Assembly: GCF_017352115.1 (NCBI RefSeq)
Contig: NZ_CP071448.1
Coordinates: forward strand, 1,178,001-1,242,000
DNA: 64,000 nt
Source: Flavobacterium endoglycinae
GTDB lineage: Bacteria > Bacteroidota > Bacteroidia > Flavobacteriales > Flavobacteriaceae
Direction of reading: 5' to 3'
Shown here: positions 1 to 8,572 of the stretch, piece by piece
Layout of the letters: every line of letters starts with the position of its first letter
How positions within the stretch are numbered: the first letter of the stretch is position 1
Translations under genes and position numbers: made by a program
Notes under the pieces: generated by a model
Database searches by the model: none
The model's input: the letters and a program-made list of their open reading frames with translations, nothing else
Told to the model about the DNA's origin: nothing

Positions 1-1892
1 CGCAGCCTTGCTGTGCCAGCGACATTTTAATGACTGATATTCTGAGAAAACAATGGAAATTTACCGGATATGTCACATCTGACTGCTGGGCGATAGACGA
101 TTTTTTCAAAAACCATAAAACACATCCTGATGCAGAATCAGCTTCAGCAGATGCTGTGTATCACGGAACGGATGTAGATTGCGGAACTGATGCCTACAAA
201 TCACTTGTGGCGGCTGTTAAAAATGGAAAAATTACCGAAGAACAAATTGATATTTCTGTAAAACGTCTTTTTATGATCCGCTTCAGACTGGGAATGTTTG
301 ACCCTGTTTCAATGGTTAAATATGCGCAGACTCCTTCTTCCGTTCTAGAATGTGATGCTCATAAAGATCATGCTTTAAAAATGGCGAGACAGTCTATTGT
401 ACTGCTTAAAAATGAGAAAAATACGCTGCCATTGAGCAAAAAACTGAAAAAGATCGTAGTACTTGGTCCAAACGCTGACAATTCAATTTCTATTCTTGGA
501 AATTACAACGGAACTCCATCAAAATTAACCACCGTTTTAGAGGGAATCAAAGAAAAAGTAAGCCCAGAAACTGAAGTAGTTTATGAAAAAGCGGTCAATT
601 TTACTAATGATACGTTACTGGTTTATAAAGATCTTAAGAATCACTATTTTTATGAAGGAAAACAAGGCTTTAAGGCAGAATATTTTACTAACACCAAATT
701 ATCTGGCAAGCCTGAAATGACCAGAACAGAATCTGAAATTCATAATTTCTGGCAGGAAGGTGCAGTAGTTGCCGAAAATATTAAAGCCAATCATTTTTCG
801 GCACGCTACACTACAAATTTTAAGGCTGATGAAAATGGTTTTATAACTTTTGAAATTCTTGCAGATGACGGTTATCGATTTATAATTGATGGAAAAGAAG
901 TTATAAATGCATGGGACAAAAACCGCTGGGGAGAAAAAACCTATAAACTGCAAACTAAAAAAGATGCAGTCTATAAAATTGTGCTGGAATACTGGCAGGG
1001 AGAAGGAAAAGCCGAAGTATCTTTACAAACAGGAAATTTTGTAAAAACCGACTTCAATGCTTTAATAGAGCTCCATAAAAATGCAGATGCCTTTATTTTT
1101 GCAGGAGGTATTTCACCTCAGCTGGAAGGAGAAGAAATGCCAGTGAATGCGCCTGGATTTAATGGCGGAGATCGTACCTCTATTTTGCTGCCAGAGGTTC
1201 AGACCAATCTTTTAAAAGCACTCAAATCTTCAGGGAAACCAGTAGTTTTTCTGATGATGACAGGCAGCGCGATAGCCATACCTTGGGAAGCCGAAAATAT
1301 TCCAGCAATACTTAATACTTGGTACGGAGGACAATCTGCGGGAACAGCCTCTGCAGATGTTATTTTTGGAGATTACAATCCGGCCGGCAGACTTCCTGTT
1401 ACATTCTATAAAAACGATTCTGATTTACCTTCGTTTACTGATTATAAAATGGATAATAAAACGTATCGCTACTTTAAAGGCACTCCGATTTATGGATTTG
1501 GCTATGGACTTAGTTATACCGAATTTAAATACAGCGGGCTAAAAACTCCGCTTAAAATAAAAAAAGGAAAGCCAATTACTGTATCTGTCAAAGTAACCAA
1601 TACAGGAAAAAAAGAAGGAGAAGAGGTAGCACAATTGTATGTAATTAATCAAAATTCGGCAGTAAAAACACCATTAAAAGCACTTAAAGGATTTGAAAGA
1701 TTTAACTTGAAACCTGGCGAAAATACTATTGTTAACTTTAATCTCTCTCCCGAAGACCTCTCTTTTGTAACAGAGGACGGAAGTTTAAAACAATATGCAG
1801 GAAAAGTTCAAATTTCAATTGGAGGCAGCCAGCCCGATGAAAAAAACGGAGTAAAAAACAGTATAACAACTCAAATAGAAATTGAAGATTAA
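1..1892 (+). CDS. GH3 beta-glycosidase with PA14 insert, 5' truncated by window edge
   Basis: Glycoside hydrolase family 3 exo-enzyme, probably a periplasmic beta-glucosidase or beta-xylosidase. The frame is open to the left edge: the codons before the ATG at 30 read QPCCASDIL, a conserved GH3 segment, so that ATG is internal and the gene begins outside the window. Seen from it, the SDCWAIDDFF motif (residues 18-27) carries the catalytic Asp nucleophile at the end of the barrel. A beta-sandwich domain follows and is interrupted by a PA14 module at about residues 212-345 (FKAEYFTN...ADDGYRFIIDG). The LEGEEMP...GGDR segment near residue 365 carries the likely acid/base Glu. A fibronectin-III-like domain closes the protein from about 515. 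PA14 inserts in GH3 enzymes usually shape the substrate pocket. The gene converges on the SDR across a shared terminator. Family assignment is firm; substrate is not. Confidence 0.93.
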   Translation, partial: QPCCASDILMTDILRKQWKFTGYVTSDCWAIDDFFKNHKTHPDAESASADAVYHGTDVDCGTDAYKSLVAAVKNGKITEEQIDISVKRLFMIRFRLGMFDPVSMVKYAQTPSSVLECDAHKDHALKMARQSIVLLKNEKNTLPLSKKLKKIVVLGPNADNSISILGNYNGTPSKLTTVLEGIKEKVSPETEVVYEKAVNFTNDTLLVYKDLKNHYFYEGKQGFKAEYFTNTKLSGKPEMTRTESEIHNFWQEGAVVAENIKANHFSARYTTNFKADENGFITFEILADDGYRFIIDGKEVINAWDKNRWGEKTYKLQTKKDAVYKIVLEYWQGEGKAEVSLQTGNFVKTDFNALIELHKNADAFIFAGGISPQLEGEEMPVNAPGFNGGDRTSILLPEVQTNLLKALKSSGKPVVFLMMTGSAIAIPWEAENIPAILNTWYGGQSAGTASADVIFGDYNPAGRLPVTFYKNDSDLPSFTDYKMDNKTYRYFKGTPIYGFGYGLSYTEFKYSGLKTPLKIKKGKPITVSVKVTNTGKKEGEEVAQLYVINQNSAVKTPLKALKGFERFNLKPGENTIVNFNLSPEDLSFVTEDGSLKQYAGKVQISIGGSQPDEKNGVKNSITTQIEIED

Positions 1893-1938
1893 GGTTAAGA
1901 CGGTATCATTAATTGTCTTTTTATCAATTTCTAAAAAC

Positions 1939-1970
1939 AAAATAGGCGGTAAAATAACCGCCTATTTTTA
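1939..1970. terminator. Bidirectional hairpin terminator
   Basis: A 12-bp perfect stem (AAAATAGGCGGT / ACCGCCTATTTT) with a short A-rich loop and T/A tracts on both sides lies between two convergent genes, so it can end transcripts from either side. Confidence 0.85.
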
Positions 1971-1989
1971 TATATTTTTATTCAGAAGT

Positions 1990-2745
1990 TTAAAATCCAT
2001 AAACTCCACCTGAAACAGTGATTTTCTCACCTGTAATCCATCCAGATTCATCTGAGGCAAGAAATACCGCAACTTTTGAAATATCATCTGGCTGTCCTGT
2101 ACGTCCAAGTGGTGTTTTGGAAACAAAACCAGCTTCTGCTTCGCTTCCAATAAATCCAGCACTATGTGCCCCTTCTGTCTCTACAATGCCTGGAAGAAGC
2201 GAATTGATACGAATATTTCTTCCTGAAAATTCTTTTGATAATGCAACCGTTAGAGCATCTAACGCTGTTTTAGTAGCCGAATATACGGAACCTGTAGGAA
2301 GTGGTGAATTACTAGCTCCTGAACTAATATTAATAATATTACCTCCTTTATCACCAAAAAGTTTTAATGATTCTTGAATAGCAAAAATAGTCCCTAAAAC
2401 ATTTATATTAAAAGACTTGTGAAATGTTTCTGCCGATACTTGTTCGATTGGCTCATAAATATAAACGCCTGCATTGTTTACCAAAACATCCAAAGTGCCA
2501 AAAGCATTTTTTGTTTCTTCAAAAACTCTTTTTACATCGGATTCATTAGAAACATCACCTTGTACGGCAATTGCAATTCCTCCCTTATCTGTTATTTCTT
2601 TAACAACTTTCTCTGCTCCTTCTTTACTTGAAGCATAATTTACCACAACTTTTGCCCCCTCTGCTGCAAAGTATTTTGCAATTGAAGCTCCTATTCCTTT
2701 TGATGCACCTGTAACTATTGCTGTTTTATTTTTTAATCTGCTCAT
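1990..2745 (-). CDS. SDR family NAD(P)-dependent oxidoreductase
   Basis: Classical short-chain dehydrogenase/reductase of 251 residues, the usual family length; cytosolic. The Rossmann motif TGASKGIG is at 12-19, NNAG at 90-93, the catalytic Ser at 141/142, and YSATK at 155-159 gives Tyr155 and Lys159. The C-terminus (SGWITGEKITVSGGVYGF) is the usual SDR ending. It resembles 3-oxoacyl-ACP reductase or glucose dehydrogenase-like SDRs, but the substrate cannot be read from sequence. It is divergent from an HxlR regulator. That arrangement is common for stress- or electrophile-induced oxidoreductases, so control by the neighbour is likely. Confidence 0.93.
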   Translation of the reverse strand: MSRLKNKTAIVTGASKGIGASIAKYFAAEGAKVVVNYASSKEGAEKVVKEITDKGGIAIAVQGDVSNESDVKRVFEETKNAFGTLDVLVNNAGVYIYEPIEQVSAETFHKSFNINVLGTIFAIQESLKLFGDKGGNIINISSGASNSPLPTGSVYSATKTALDALTVALSKEFSGRNIRINSLLPGIVETEGAHSAGFIGSEAEAGFVSKTPLGRTGQPDDISKVAVFLASDESGWITGEKITVSGGVYGF

Positions 2746-2799
2746 TCTATATGTGATTTAAATGTGAAATGCAAAGCTATAGACATTTGATTTATTTTA

Positions 2800-2847
2800 G
2801 TAACTTTGTTACCAAAAGTAATAGTAACCACGAAGTAACAAAGTAAC
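2800..2847. promoter_or_regulatory. Candidate HxlR operator cluster
   Basis: The divergent spacer contains the dyad GTAACTTTGTTAC (2800-2812), a GTAAC half-site near 2824, and GTAACAAAGTAAC (2835-2847) just before the HxlR start. Repeated GTAAC half-sites spaced like this suit a dimeric winged-helix repressor controlling both genes. Confidence 0.55.
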
Positions 2848-2852
2848 ATTGT

Positions 2853-3209
2853 ATGGAATGTAGTATGCTCATAAAACAACAGCACAAAAAAGAAATGATG
2901 GCTGTTCAAGACTCAATGGATGTTTTAAATGGGAAATGGAAAATCTCTATTTTATCCTCTATATGCTATTATAACAAAAGACGTTTTTCTGATATACTTA
3001 CAGATGTAGAAGGCATTTCGAATAAAATGCTGAGTAAGGAATTAAAAGAATTGGAAACAAACAAACTCATAATACGGACTGTTTTAAACACACAGCCTAT
3101 AACCGTACAATATGAACTTACTGAACATGGCTTAACGCTTAAAACATTAATAAAGAATTTAACAGATTGGGGAATTGCACATCGTAAAAAAATTACAGAA
3201 CAACAATAA
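2853..3209 (+). CDS. HxlR family winged-helix transcriptional regulator
   Basis: A 118-residue HxlR-type MarR-like DNA-binding protein. The recognisable core is LNGKWKISILSSICYYNKRRFSDIL...GISNKMLSKELKELE, the winged HTH at about residues 25-75. Cys3 near the N-terminus sits where YodB/HypR-type HxlR proteins carry a thiol sensor, although that role is only an inference here. It is divergent from the SDR gene, with GTAAC-type repeats between them. Its stop codon ends one base before the end of the convergent MgtC gene. Confidence 0.9.
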   Translation: MECSMLIKQQHKKEMMAVQDSMDVLNGKWKISILSSICYYNKRRFSDILTDVEGISNKMLSKELKELETNKLIIRTVLNTQPITVQYELTEHGLTLKTLIKNLTDWGIAHRKKITEQQ

Positions 3210-3839
3210 TTACAAAACTAATTCTTCAAAAATAGGATCTTGTAAAAGTGCTGTATAAAGTGAATCCATTGAATATTTAGAAGCATGCACCTGCCATTCT
3301 AAGGTAAGATGGTCTAAAGTACGACGCTGTCCTAAAAGCTTTGATTTTACAGAATGAACCTTAAACAATTCTTTGCATCTGTTGTAGCCATCATCTGTTC
3401 GCTTAAAAGTAATTCGAAGTGTTTTATGCTCACTAATTAAATCAATTTTATCCTGAAGAACAGTTAACAACGTAAGAATCAACAAAATCATTAATGCGGC
3501 ACAAGCCGAAGCAAAATAATAACCCGCTCCTACTCCCATACTTACTGCCGCCACAGACCATATTGCAGCTGCTGTAGTAATACCGCTTACATGACTATCT
3601 GATCTAAAAATTACTCCCGCACAAAGGAATCCTAATCCAGTTACGATATTAGACGCTATTCGGTCTGGGTTTCCGGGTCCTCCTATCCATTCTGACATTA
3701 ATGTAAAAAAACAGGCGCCCACAGAAATCATAATCGTAGTTCTAAGTCCTGCTGCTTTTCCTCTATATTCTCTTTCAGCTCCAATAAGAGCTCCCCAGAA
3801 TGCCGCTAAAACAAGTCTGATAATAATTTCTAATTCCAT
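3210..3839 (-). CDS. MgtC/SapB family membrane protein
   Basis: A 209-residue inner-membrane protein of the MgtC/SapB family. The N-terminal half has about four to five hydrophobic helices with the family signature LGALIGAEREYRGKAAGLRT (here WGALIGAEREYRGKAAGLRT) and TTAAAIWSVAAVSMGVGAGYY. The C-terminal cytosolic part (about 145-209) looks like an ACT-like domain. MgtC proteins are linked to growth at low magnesium and to modulation of the ATP synthase or membrane potential; whether that holds for this one is unknown. It is tail-to-tail with the upstream HxlR gene with no spacer. Confidence 0.9.
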   Translation of the reverse strand: MELEIIIRLVLAAFWGALIGAEREYRGKAAGLRTTIMISVGACFFTLMSEWIGGPGNPDRIASNIVTGLGFLCAGVIFRSDSHVSGITTAAAIWSVAAVSMGVGAGYYFASACAALMILLILTLLTVLQDKIDLISEHKTLRITFKRTDDGYNRCKELFKVHSVKSKLLGQRRTLDHLTLEWQVHASKYSMDSLYTALLQDPIFEELVL

Positions 3840-3884
3840 TTAAAATTCTGATATTTTTTCAAATAAAATTACATAAAAAAACAC

Positions 3885-3922
3885 AAAAAAACCTCCAAAA
3901 TCAAAGTGACTTTGAAGGTTTT
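3885..3922. terminator. Imperfect hairpin terminator
   Basis: AAAACCT...TCAAAG pairs with CTTTGAAGGTTTT around a short loop, with A and T tracts on the two sides. The same AAAACCTCCAAAATCAAA arm recurs in the terminator at 6516-6557. It follows the HxlR gene at 3938 on the minus strand. Confidence 0.6.
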
Positions 3923-3937
3923 ACTATGTCTAGGATT

Positions 3938-4312
3938 CTACTTAATCAATTTATCAAGAACTATTTCTCTATGTTTGGCGCCCCATTGACTTAACTGACT
4001 CCAGATTGGTACTAACTCTTTTGCAATATCGGTCAACTCATAATCTACTCTTGGAGGAACTTCGGGGTGTACAGTTCTTTTAACTAATGCTTCTTTTTCC
4101 AACTCACGAAGCTGGAGCGTGAGCATACGTTCGGTAATACCATTTATTTGATCTCTCAATTCACCAAACCTCAACTTTCCATTTTCAAGTTTGCAAAGAA
4201 TAAGCAGTTTCCATCTGCCTCCAATTTTACATACCGCATAAGTTAGATTGCAGCTTTCCATAATATAACTTTCATTCAACATATTAGTTGAATTTTCTTT
4301 TCTTTTTCCCAT
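3938..4312 (-). CDS. HxlR family winged-helix transcriptional regulator
   Basis: A 124-residue HxlR regulator. The diagnostic run is ESCNLTYAVCKIGGRWKLLI (about 19-38), followed by the winged HTH with LRFGELRDQINGITERMLTLQLRELE. Two cysteines (about 21 and 28) sit just ahead of the HTH, typical of the family. It is divergent from an esterase and MFS exporter pair, with a clean inverted repeat in the spacer, so it is the likely local repressor of that operon, perhaps responding to a small xenobiotic. Confidence 0.92.
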   Translation of the reverse strand: MGKRKENSTNMLNESYIMESCNLTYAVCKIGGRWKLLILCKLENGKLRFGELRDQINGITERMLTLQLRELEKEALVKRTVHPEVPPRVDYELTDIAKELVPIWSQLSQWGAKHREIVLDKLIK

Positions 4313-4328
4313 TACTTACAAAATTGTT

Positions 4329-4352
4329 AGTACCACACATTTAGATGTGTAC
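4329..4352. promoter_or_regulatory. Inverted-repeat operator between HxlR and esterase genes
   Basis: The dyad AGTAC-C-ACACAT-TTAG-ATGTGTACT, with one unpaired C in the left arm, is centred in the 95-bp divergent spacer. It is a good candidate operator for the HxlR protein and covers the expected promoter region of both genes. Confidence 0.6.
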
Positions 4353-4407
4353 TACGCAAAATTAATGATTACACTATAAGTTTGCTGCCTATTTTAAAAC
4401 AAATAAC

Positions 4408-5328
4408 ATGAATTTATCAGAACAAGTACATAAGACATTAGCTTTTATTGAAGACATTGAAGTTCCAAGAAATCTTACTGCATGGGAAACGGGAAGGATT
4501 TTTTACGAAAATTTTATTCCATTGGCAGGAGAAAAAGAAACGGTTTTCCAAATCGAAGAAAAAACTATATTACAAGATGATAATTCTATTCGACTACGAA
4601 TTTATAGTCCGAATGACACAGAAAATCTTCCTGCCATTATTTATTTTCACGGAGGCTGGTTCAATGCCGGAAGTCTTGATTCTCATGATACACCATTGCG
4701 TCAATTAACCAATGCTATACAGGCCACTATCATTTCTGTAGATTATAGACTTGCTCCTGAACATCCTTTTCCTGCTGGTCTAAATGATTGTGAATTTACC
4801 GTAAAATGGATTACTGCAAATGCCGCTTCGCTTCACATAAATCCAGATAACATTTCTATTGCTGGAGATAGTGCAGGCGGTGCTTTAGCGGCTACAATTA
4901 CTAGAAAATTCCGTAAAAAAATAAAAACGCAATTACTTATTTATCCGGTTACAGATAATTCTTTAGAAACAGCTTCTTGGAATGAATTTCAAAATGGTCC
5001 TTTATTAAATTTAGAGGGCGGTATTCAAGCCTGGAACTGGTATCTGCCAGCAATAGAAAACCAGAATAATCCTGATGCTATTCCTTTACTGGCAGATGAT
5101 TTAGAGACATTGCCTCCAACATTTATAGCCGTTGCCGAATATGATCCTTTGAGAGATGAAGCAGTTCAATATGCTGAAAAACTGAAAGCAAATGAAGTAA
5201 TTGTCAAGCTTAATTTGTATAAAGGAACCACACATGGATTTTTTCAAATGGGCGGATTTATTCCAGAGGCGAAAGTTGTAATGCAGGACATGGTTGATTT
5301 TTTTAAAACATACAATTCTACAAAATGA
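4408..5328 (+). CDS. Alpha/beta hydrolase, HSL-type esterase
   Basis: A 306-residue cytosolic esterase of the hormone-sensitive-lipase (bacterial family IV) type. It has the oxyanion-hole motif HGG at 81-83 and the nucleophile elbow GDSAGG with Ser155. The likely acid is the Asp in EYDPLRDE (about 246) and the likely base the His in TTHGFF (about 276), so the triad looks complete. Length is normal for the family. The stop overlaps the next ATG by 4 bases (ATGA), so translation is coupled to the MFS gene; the two may modify and export the same compound. The physiological substrate cannot be told. Confidence 0.92.
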   Translation: MNLSEQVHKTLAFIEDIEVPRNLTAWETGRIFYENFIPLAGEKETVFQIEEKTILQDDNSIRLRIYSPNDTENLPAIIYFHGGWFNAGSLDSHDTPLRQLTNAIQATIISVDYRLAPEHPFPAGLNDCEFTVKWITANAASLHINPDNISIAGDSAGGALAATITRKFRKKIKTQLLIYPVTDNSLETASWNEFQNGPLLNLEGGIQAWNWYLPAIENQNNPDAIPLLADDLETLPPTFIAVAEYDPLRDEAVQYAEKLKANEVIVKLNLYKGTTHGFFQMGGFIPEAKVVMQDMVDFFKTYNSTK

Positions 5329-6491
5329 AAAAATACGCTTACATAGGATGTTTAGGATTTATAGCCGTTATCACTACCGAGTTTGGTGTTATTGGCATTT
5401 TACCTCAAATTGCAGAACACTACCATATTTCTATTGACAGAGCCGGAATGCTCCTTAGTGCATTTGCTTTGGTCATTGCATTGACGGGGCCATTTATGAC
5501 TTTATTCGTTTTGGGTTTTGATCGCAAAAAAATAATGATAACGGCAATCTCCATTTTTCTTCTTACCGGAATTATATCATCATTTTCACCTCCTTTTTGG
5601 CTATTAATGCTAGTACGGATATTGCCTGCATTTTTACAGCCTGTTTATATTGCCACAGCTTTATCTGTAGCCGTTTCAAAAGGAGATAAAAAGAATGAAA
5701 ACGAACTAATGAGTATTGTTTTCAGCGGGGTAGCAATTGCAATGGTTTCAACCGTTCCATTTGCAACTTGGCTCGCTAGTAAATTGTCTTGGGAATATTC
5801 ATTTGTTATTCAATCTATTGTTAGTCTTATTGCTTTATTTGTTGTTTATTTTTTCCTTCAGAATATGCCTGTAAGAGAGAAAAAATCTTATGGCAGTCAG
5901 TTAAAAATATTGAAACAGCCCACATTTATTATTAGTACCGCTATGAATTTTTTTATGATCTCAGCATGGTTTTCAACTTACAGTTATTTTGCCGAATATC
6001 TTAACAAAGCCAAAGGTATGGATAACACAATGGTTAGTTATATGCTGCTTTTATTTGGCATTGTCGGAATTATCGCCAATCGGGTTTCGGGAAAAATGTT
6101 GAACAAAAACATCACCAATACAACCGCATTGTTTTTGTCTGGCACTATTCTCATTCCGATATTTTTGTATTTTTCAGGAACCAATACCATAGCTGTAATG
6201 TTCGTTATTGCGCTATGGGGATTTTTATATTCGCCAAGTTTTTTAAATGCTTCCACCTATATGATTTCATCAGCTCCCAATTCTTTAGAATTTGCCAATA
6301 GTCTTGCTACTTCATTCGGAAATATGGGAATTACATTAGGAACAACAATTGGAGGATGGATTATAGCTACAAAAGGTGTTCAATACACGCCTTGGCTTAC
6401 TCTTGTTTTTGGCATATTGGCATTTACCATGATAATCATTAGAAGGTATTTGGAGAAAAGAAGTACACCCCTTCAAAATAAGATTGTCTAA
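5325..6491 (+). CDS. MFS transporter (drug/sugar efflux type)
   Basis: A 388-residue major facilitator with about 12 hydrophobic segments. The N-terminus has the ITTEFGVIGILPQIAEHYHIS pattern of the AraJ/YdhP-like efflux group, and a loop between helices 2 and 3 reads GFDRKKIM, as in the MFS motif. It overlaps the esterase gene by 4 bases and is followed by a strong terminator. The HxlR gene upstream and divergent is the likely regulator. Efflux of a toxic compound or sugar is the family expectation, not shown here. Confidence 0.9.
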   Translation: MKKYAYIGCLGFIAVITTEFGVIGILPQIAEHYHISIDRAGMLLSAFALVIALTGPFMTLFVLGFDRKKIMITAISIFLLTGIISSFSPPFWLLMLVRILPAFLQPVYIATALSVAVSKGDKKNENELMSIVFSGVAIAMVSTVPFATWLASKLSWEYSFVIQSIVSLIALFVVYFFLQNMPVREKKSYGSQLKILKQPTFIISTAMNFFMISAWFSTYSYFAEYLNKAKGMDNTMVSYMLLLFGIVGIIANRVSGKMLNKNITNTTALFLSGTILIPIFLYFSGTNTIAVMFVIALWGFLYSPSFLNASTYMISSAPNSLEFANSLATSFGNMGITLGTTIGGWIIATKGVQYTPWLTLVFGILAFTMIIIRRYLEKRSTPLQNKIV

Positions 6492-6515
6492 ATCTATTTG
6501 ATTACTGAATAAAAC

Positions 6516-6557
6516 AAAAAACCTCCAAAATCAAAATTTGATTCTGAAGGTTTTTTT
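6516..6557. terminator. Bidirectional hairpin terminator
   Basis: A near-perfect 20-bp stem (AAAAAACCTCCAAAATCAAA with its partner ending in GAAGGTTTTTTT) lies between the convergent MFS and GH2 genes. It is flanked by A and T runs on opposite sides, so it works for both strands. Confidence 0.85.
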
Positions 6558-6573
6558 ATTGTATCTAAAACTC

Positions 6574-8376
6574 TTATTTATATTCTTTTTCTTTCTGGGC
6601 ATACCAATCTTTCATCACATAAAAAGCTTTCTTTTTAATTCCTTGATCTGAAATTAATCCTTTACGATTAAAGAAATCCTGAATGTTTGGCAATTGTCTT
6701 CTTGGTGATCTAAAGTCGACTAAAATCCATGGAGAAACTCCGGCTAGACCTTCAATGCGGTTGAACATTTGCGTGTTCTGAATATAAAGTTCTTCTTGAT
6801 ATTCTTCGTTCCAGCGTTCTCTTTTATCGCCATGAAAACCTTGTAATGCTTCACCGCCAAACTCGCTGATGATAACCGGTTTATTATACGGAATTACCCA
6901 TTGCATGTCTTTACAAGATTCGTTTGTTCCTCTGTACCAGCCTAAATATTGGTTAAAACTCACGATGTCTACATATTCATTCATATTGTCATGAAGTGTA
7001 TTGATATTATTTGGACTTTTGGTAACTTCCATCGCCATACTGATTAAACGAGAATTATCCTGAGTGCGTGCGTATTTTGCTAATTTGCTTAGGAAAACAT
7101 CTCGATCATCTCCATGTGGAGTTTCATTGGCAATTGACCAAATCACGATACCGCAGCGATTTTTATCTCTGTAAATCATATCGTGCAATTGGTGTTCTGC
7201 ATTGGCATATGTATCTGGATTTGTCCACGAAATGGTCCAATACACCGGAACTTCTGACCAAATCATTAATCCCATTTTTTCGGCTTCTCTCACCATATTT
7301 TCGTTGTGCGGGTAATGCGCCAAACGAACATAATTACAGCCCAATTCTTTTGCCCAAGTTAATAACGTAATTGCATCTTGTTCAGACCATGCTCTTCCTG
7401 ATCTGAAAGGTGCTTCTTCGTGAATACTGATACCGCGCAAAAAGACTTTTTTTCCGTTTAACAGAATTTCTTTCCCTTTGGTTTCAATGGTTCTAAAACC
7501 AATTTTATCGGTAATATTTTCATCTGCTTTACTGATGGTTATATCGTATAATTTTGGATTTTCAGGCGTCCACAAAACTGGATTGGCTTTGATATCGAAA
7601 TACGCCATTCCTTTTTCATCAGTAGTAATGTTCTTCTTGATTTTTAATTCTGGTATTGATACTGATACCGATTGATTTCCACTTTCACTATTCAATTTTA
7701 TCCAACCTGAAATTTTACCTTTTTCTTTTTTATCCAATTGAACCAAATAATCTTCGATATACGTATTTGGAATTTGCGCTAAAGTCACATCTCTGGTGAT
7801 GCCGCCGTAATTCCACCAATCCATGTTTACAGTTGGCACATTGTCTTTATGACGTTTATTGTCGACTTTTACGACTACAAAGTTGTTTCCGTCGACTAAT
7901 AAATCGGTTACATCAAAATTGAAAGGTGTATAACCGCCCACGTGAGTTCCTGCCATTTTTCCGTTTACATAGACTTTCGCATCATAATTAACTGCTCCGA
8001 AATGCAGAATCCCTTTGGTTTTAGCATCTTTTTTATAATTAAAGTCTTTCTGAAACCAAACTGTTCCTTCGTAAAAGAACAGTCTTTCGTCTTTAGAATT
8101 CCAATCAGACGGAATATCCATTGTGGCAGAAGTCGCGAAATTGTATTCGGTTAAATCTGTGGTGTTCCATTTTTTATTTTCGAAAAATCCGTTGTTTTTA
8201 AAAGGCATTAAACGGTAATCGTAATATCCATTTTCCAGCGGATCTACGATATAACTCCATTTTCCATTTAACGTAATGTTGTTTCTAGCTGAAATATTAG
8301 CCACTAATGGAATTTCCTGTGCTATTGTTTTCCCCATCAGCAGAAAAGTACAATACAGCATTACAATTTTTTTCAT
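6574..8376 (-). CDS. GH2 glycosidase (beta-galactosidase/beta-glucuronidase type)
   Basis: A secreted 600-residue GH2 enzyme with a signal peptide (to about residue 20, ..GKTIAQE). Domains in order are a jelly-roll sugar-binding domain (about 30-205), an Ig-like domain (about 210-300), and a TIM barrel. The acid/base is Glu418 in IWSIANETPHGDD and the nucleophile is Glu505 in VIISEFGG, both present. It is short for GH2, lacking extra C-terminal domains, and the N-terminal LNGKWSYIVDPLENGYYDY segment looks more like beta-glucuronidase than LacZ. It is the last gene of the minus-strand PUL, after a 196-bp spacer. Removal of a terminal beta-linked sugar or uronic acid is likely; the exact sugar is unclear. 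Confidence 0.9.
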   Translation of the reverse strand: MKKIVMLYCTFLLMGKTIAQEIPLVANISARNNITLNGKWSYIVDPLENGYYDYRLMPFKNNGFFENKKWNTTDLTEYNFATSATMDIPSDWNSKDERLFFYEGTVWFQKDFNYKKDAKTKGILHFGAVNYDAKVYVNGKMAGTHVGGYTPFNFDVTDLLVDGNNFVVVKVDNKRHKDNVPTVNMDWWNYGGITRDVTLAQIPNTYIEDYLVQLDKKEKGKISGWIKLNSESGNQSVSVSIPELKIKKNITTDEKGMAYFDIKANPVLWTPENPKLYDITISKADENITDKIGFRTIETKGKEILLNGKKVFLRGISIHEEAPFRSGRAWSEQDAITLLTWAKELGCNYVRLAHYPHNENMVREAEKMGLMIWSEVPVYWTISWTNPDTYANAEHQLHDMIYRDKNRCGIVIWSIANETPHGDDRDVFLSKLAKYARTQDNSRLISMAMEVTKSPNNINTLHDNMNEYVDIVSFNQYLGWYRGTNESCKDMQWVIPYNKPVIISEFGGEALQGFHGDKRERWNEEYQEELYIQNTQMFNRIEGLAGVSPWILVDFRSPRRQLPNIQDFFNRKGLISDQGIKKKAFYVMKDWYAQKEKEYK

Positions 8377-8406
8377 ATTCGTTTTATTTTTAATTATCTG
8401 TAATTA

Positions 8407-8476
8407 AATTTTAACACATAGAGACATAGGGTTTTCTTTGTGTATAAAGGCGTTTCACTTTCTTAAATGAACATAG
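8407..8476. repeat. Half copy of PUL intergenic hairpin repeat
   Basis: TTTTAACACATAGAGACATAG followed by TATAAAGGCGTTTCACTTTC matches the left half of the fuller copies at 10032 and 12431, but the right complementary arm is missing. The rest of the 196-bp spacer is A/T-rich, with TTTTTAATT repeats before the next gene and no ORF. Confidence 0.6.
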
Positions 8477-8572
8477 CTAAATTTTATCTGCTGATCTGGT
8501 AAATTTGCTAGAAAAATTATTCGCAGTCAGATTTAACATATCAACAGATTTTTAATTTTTAATTTCTAATTT

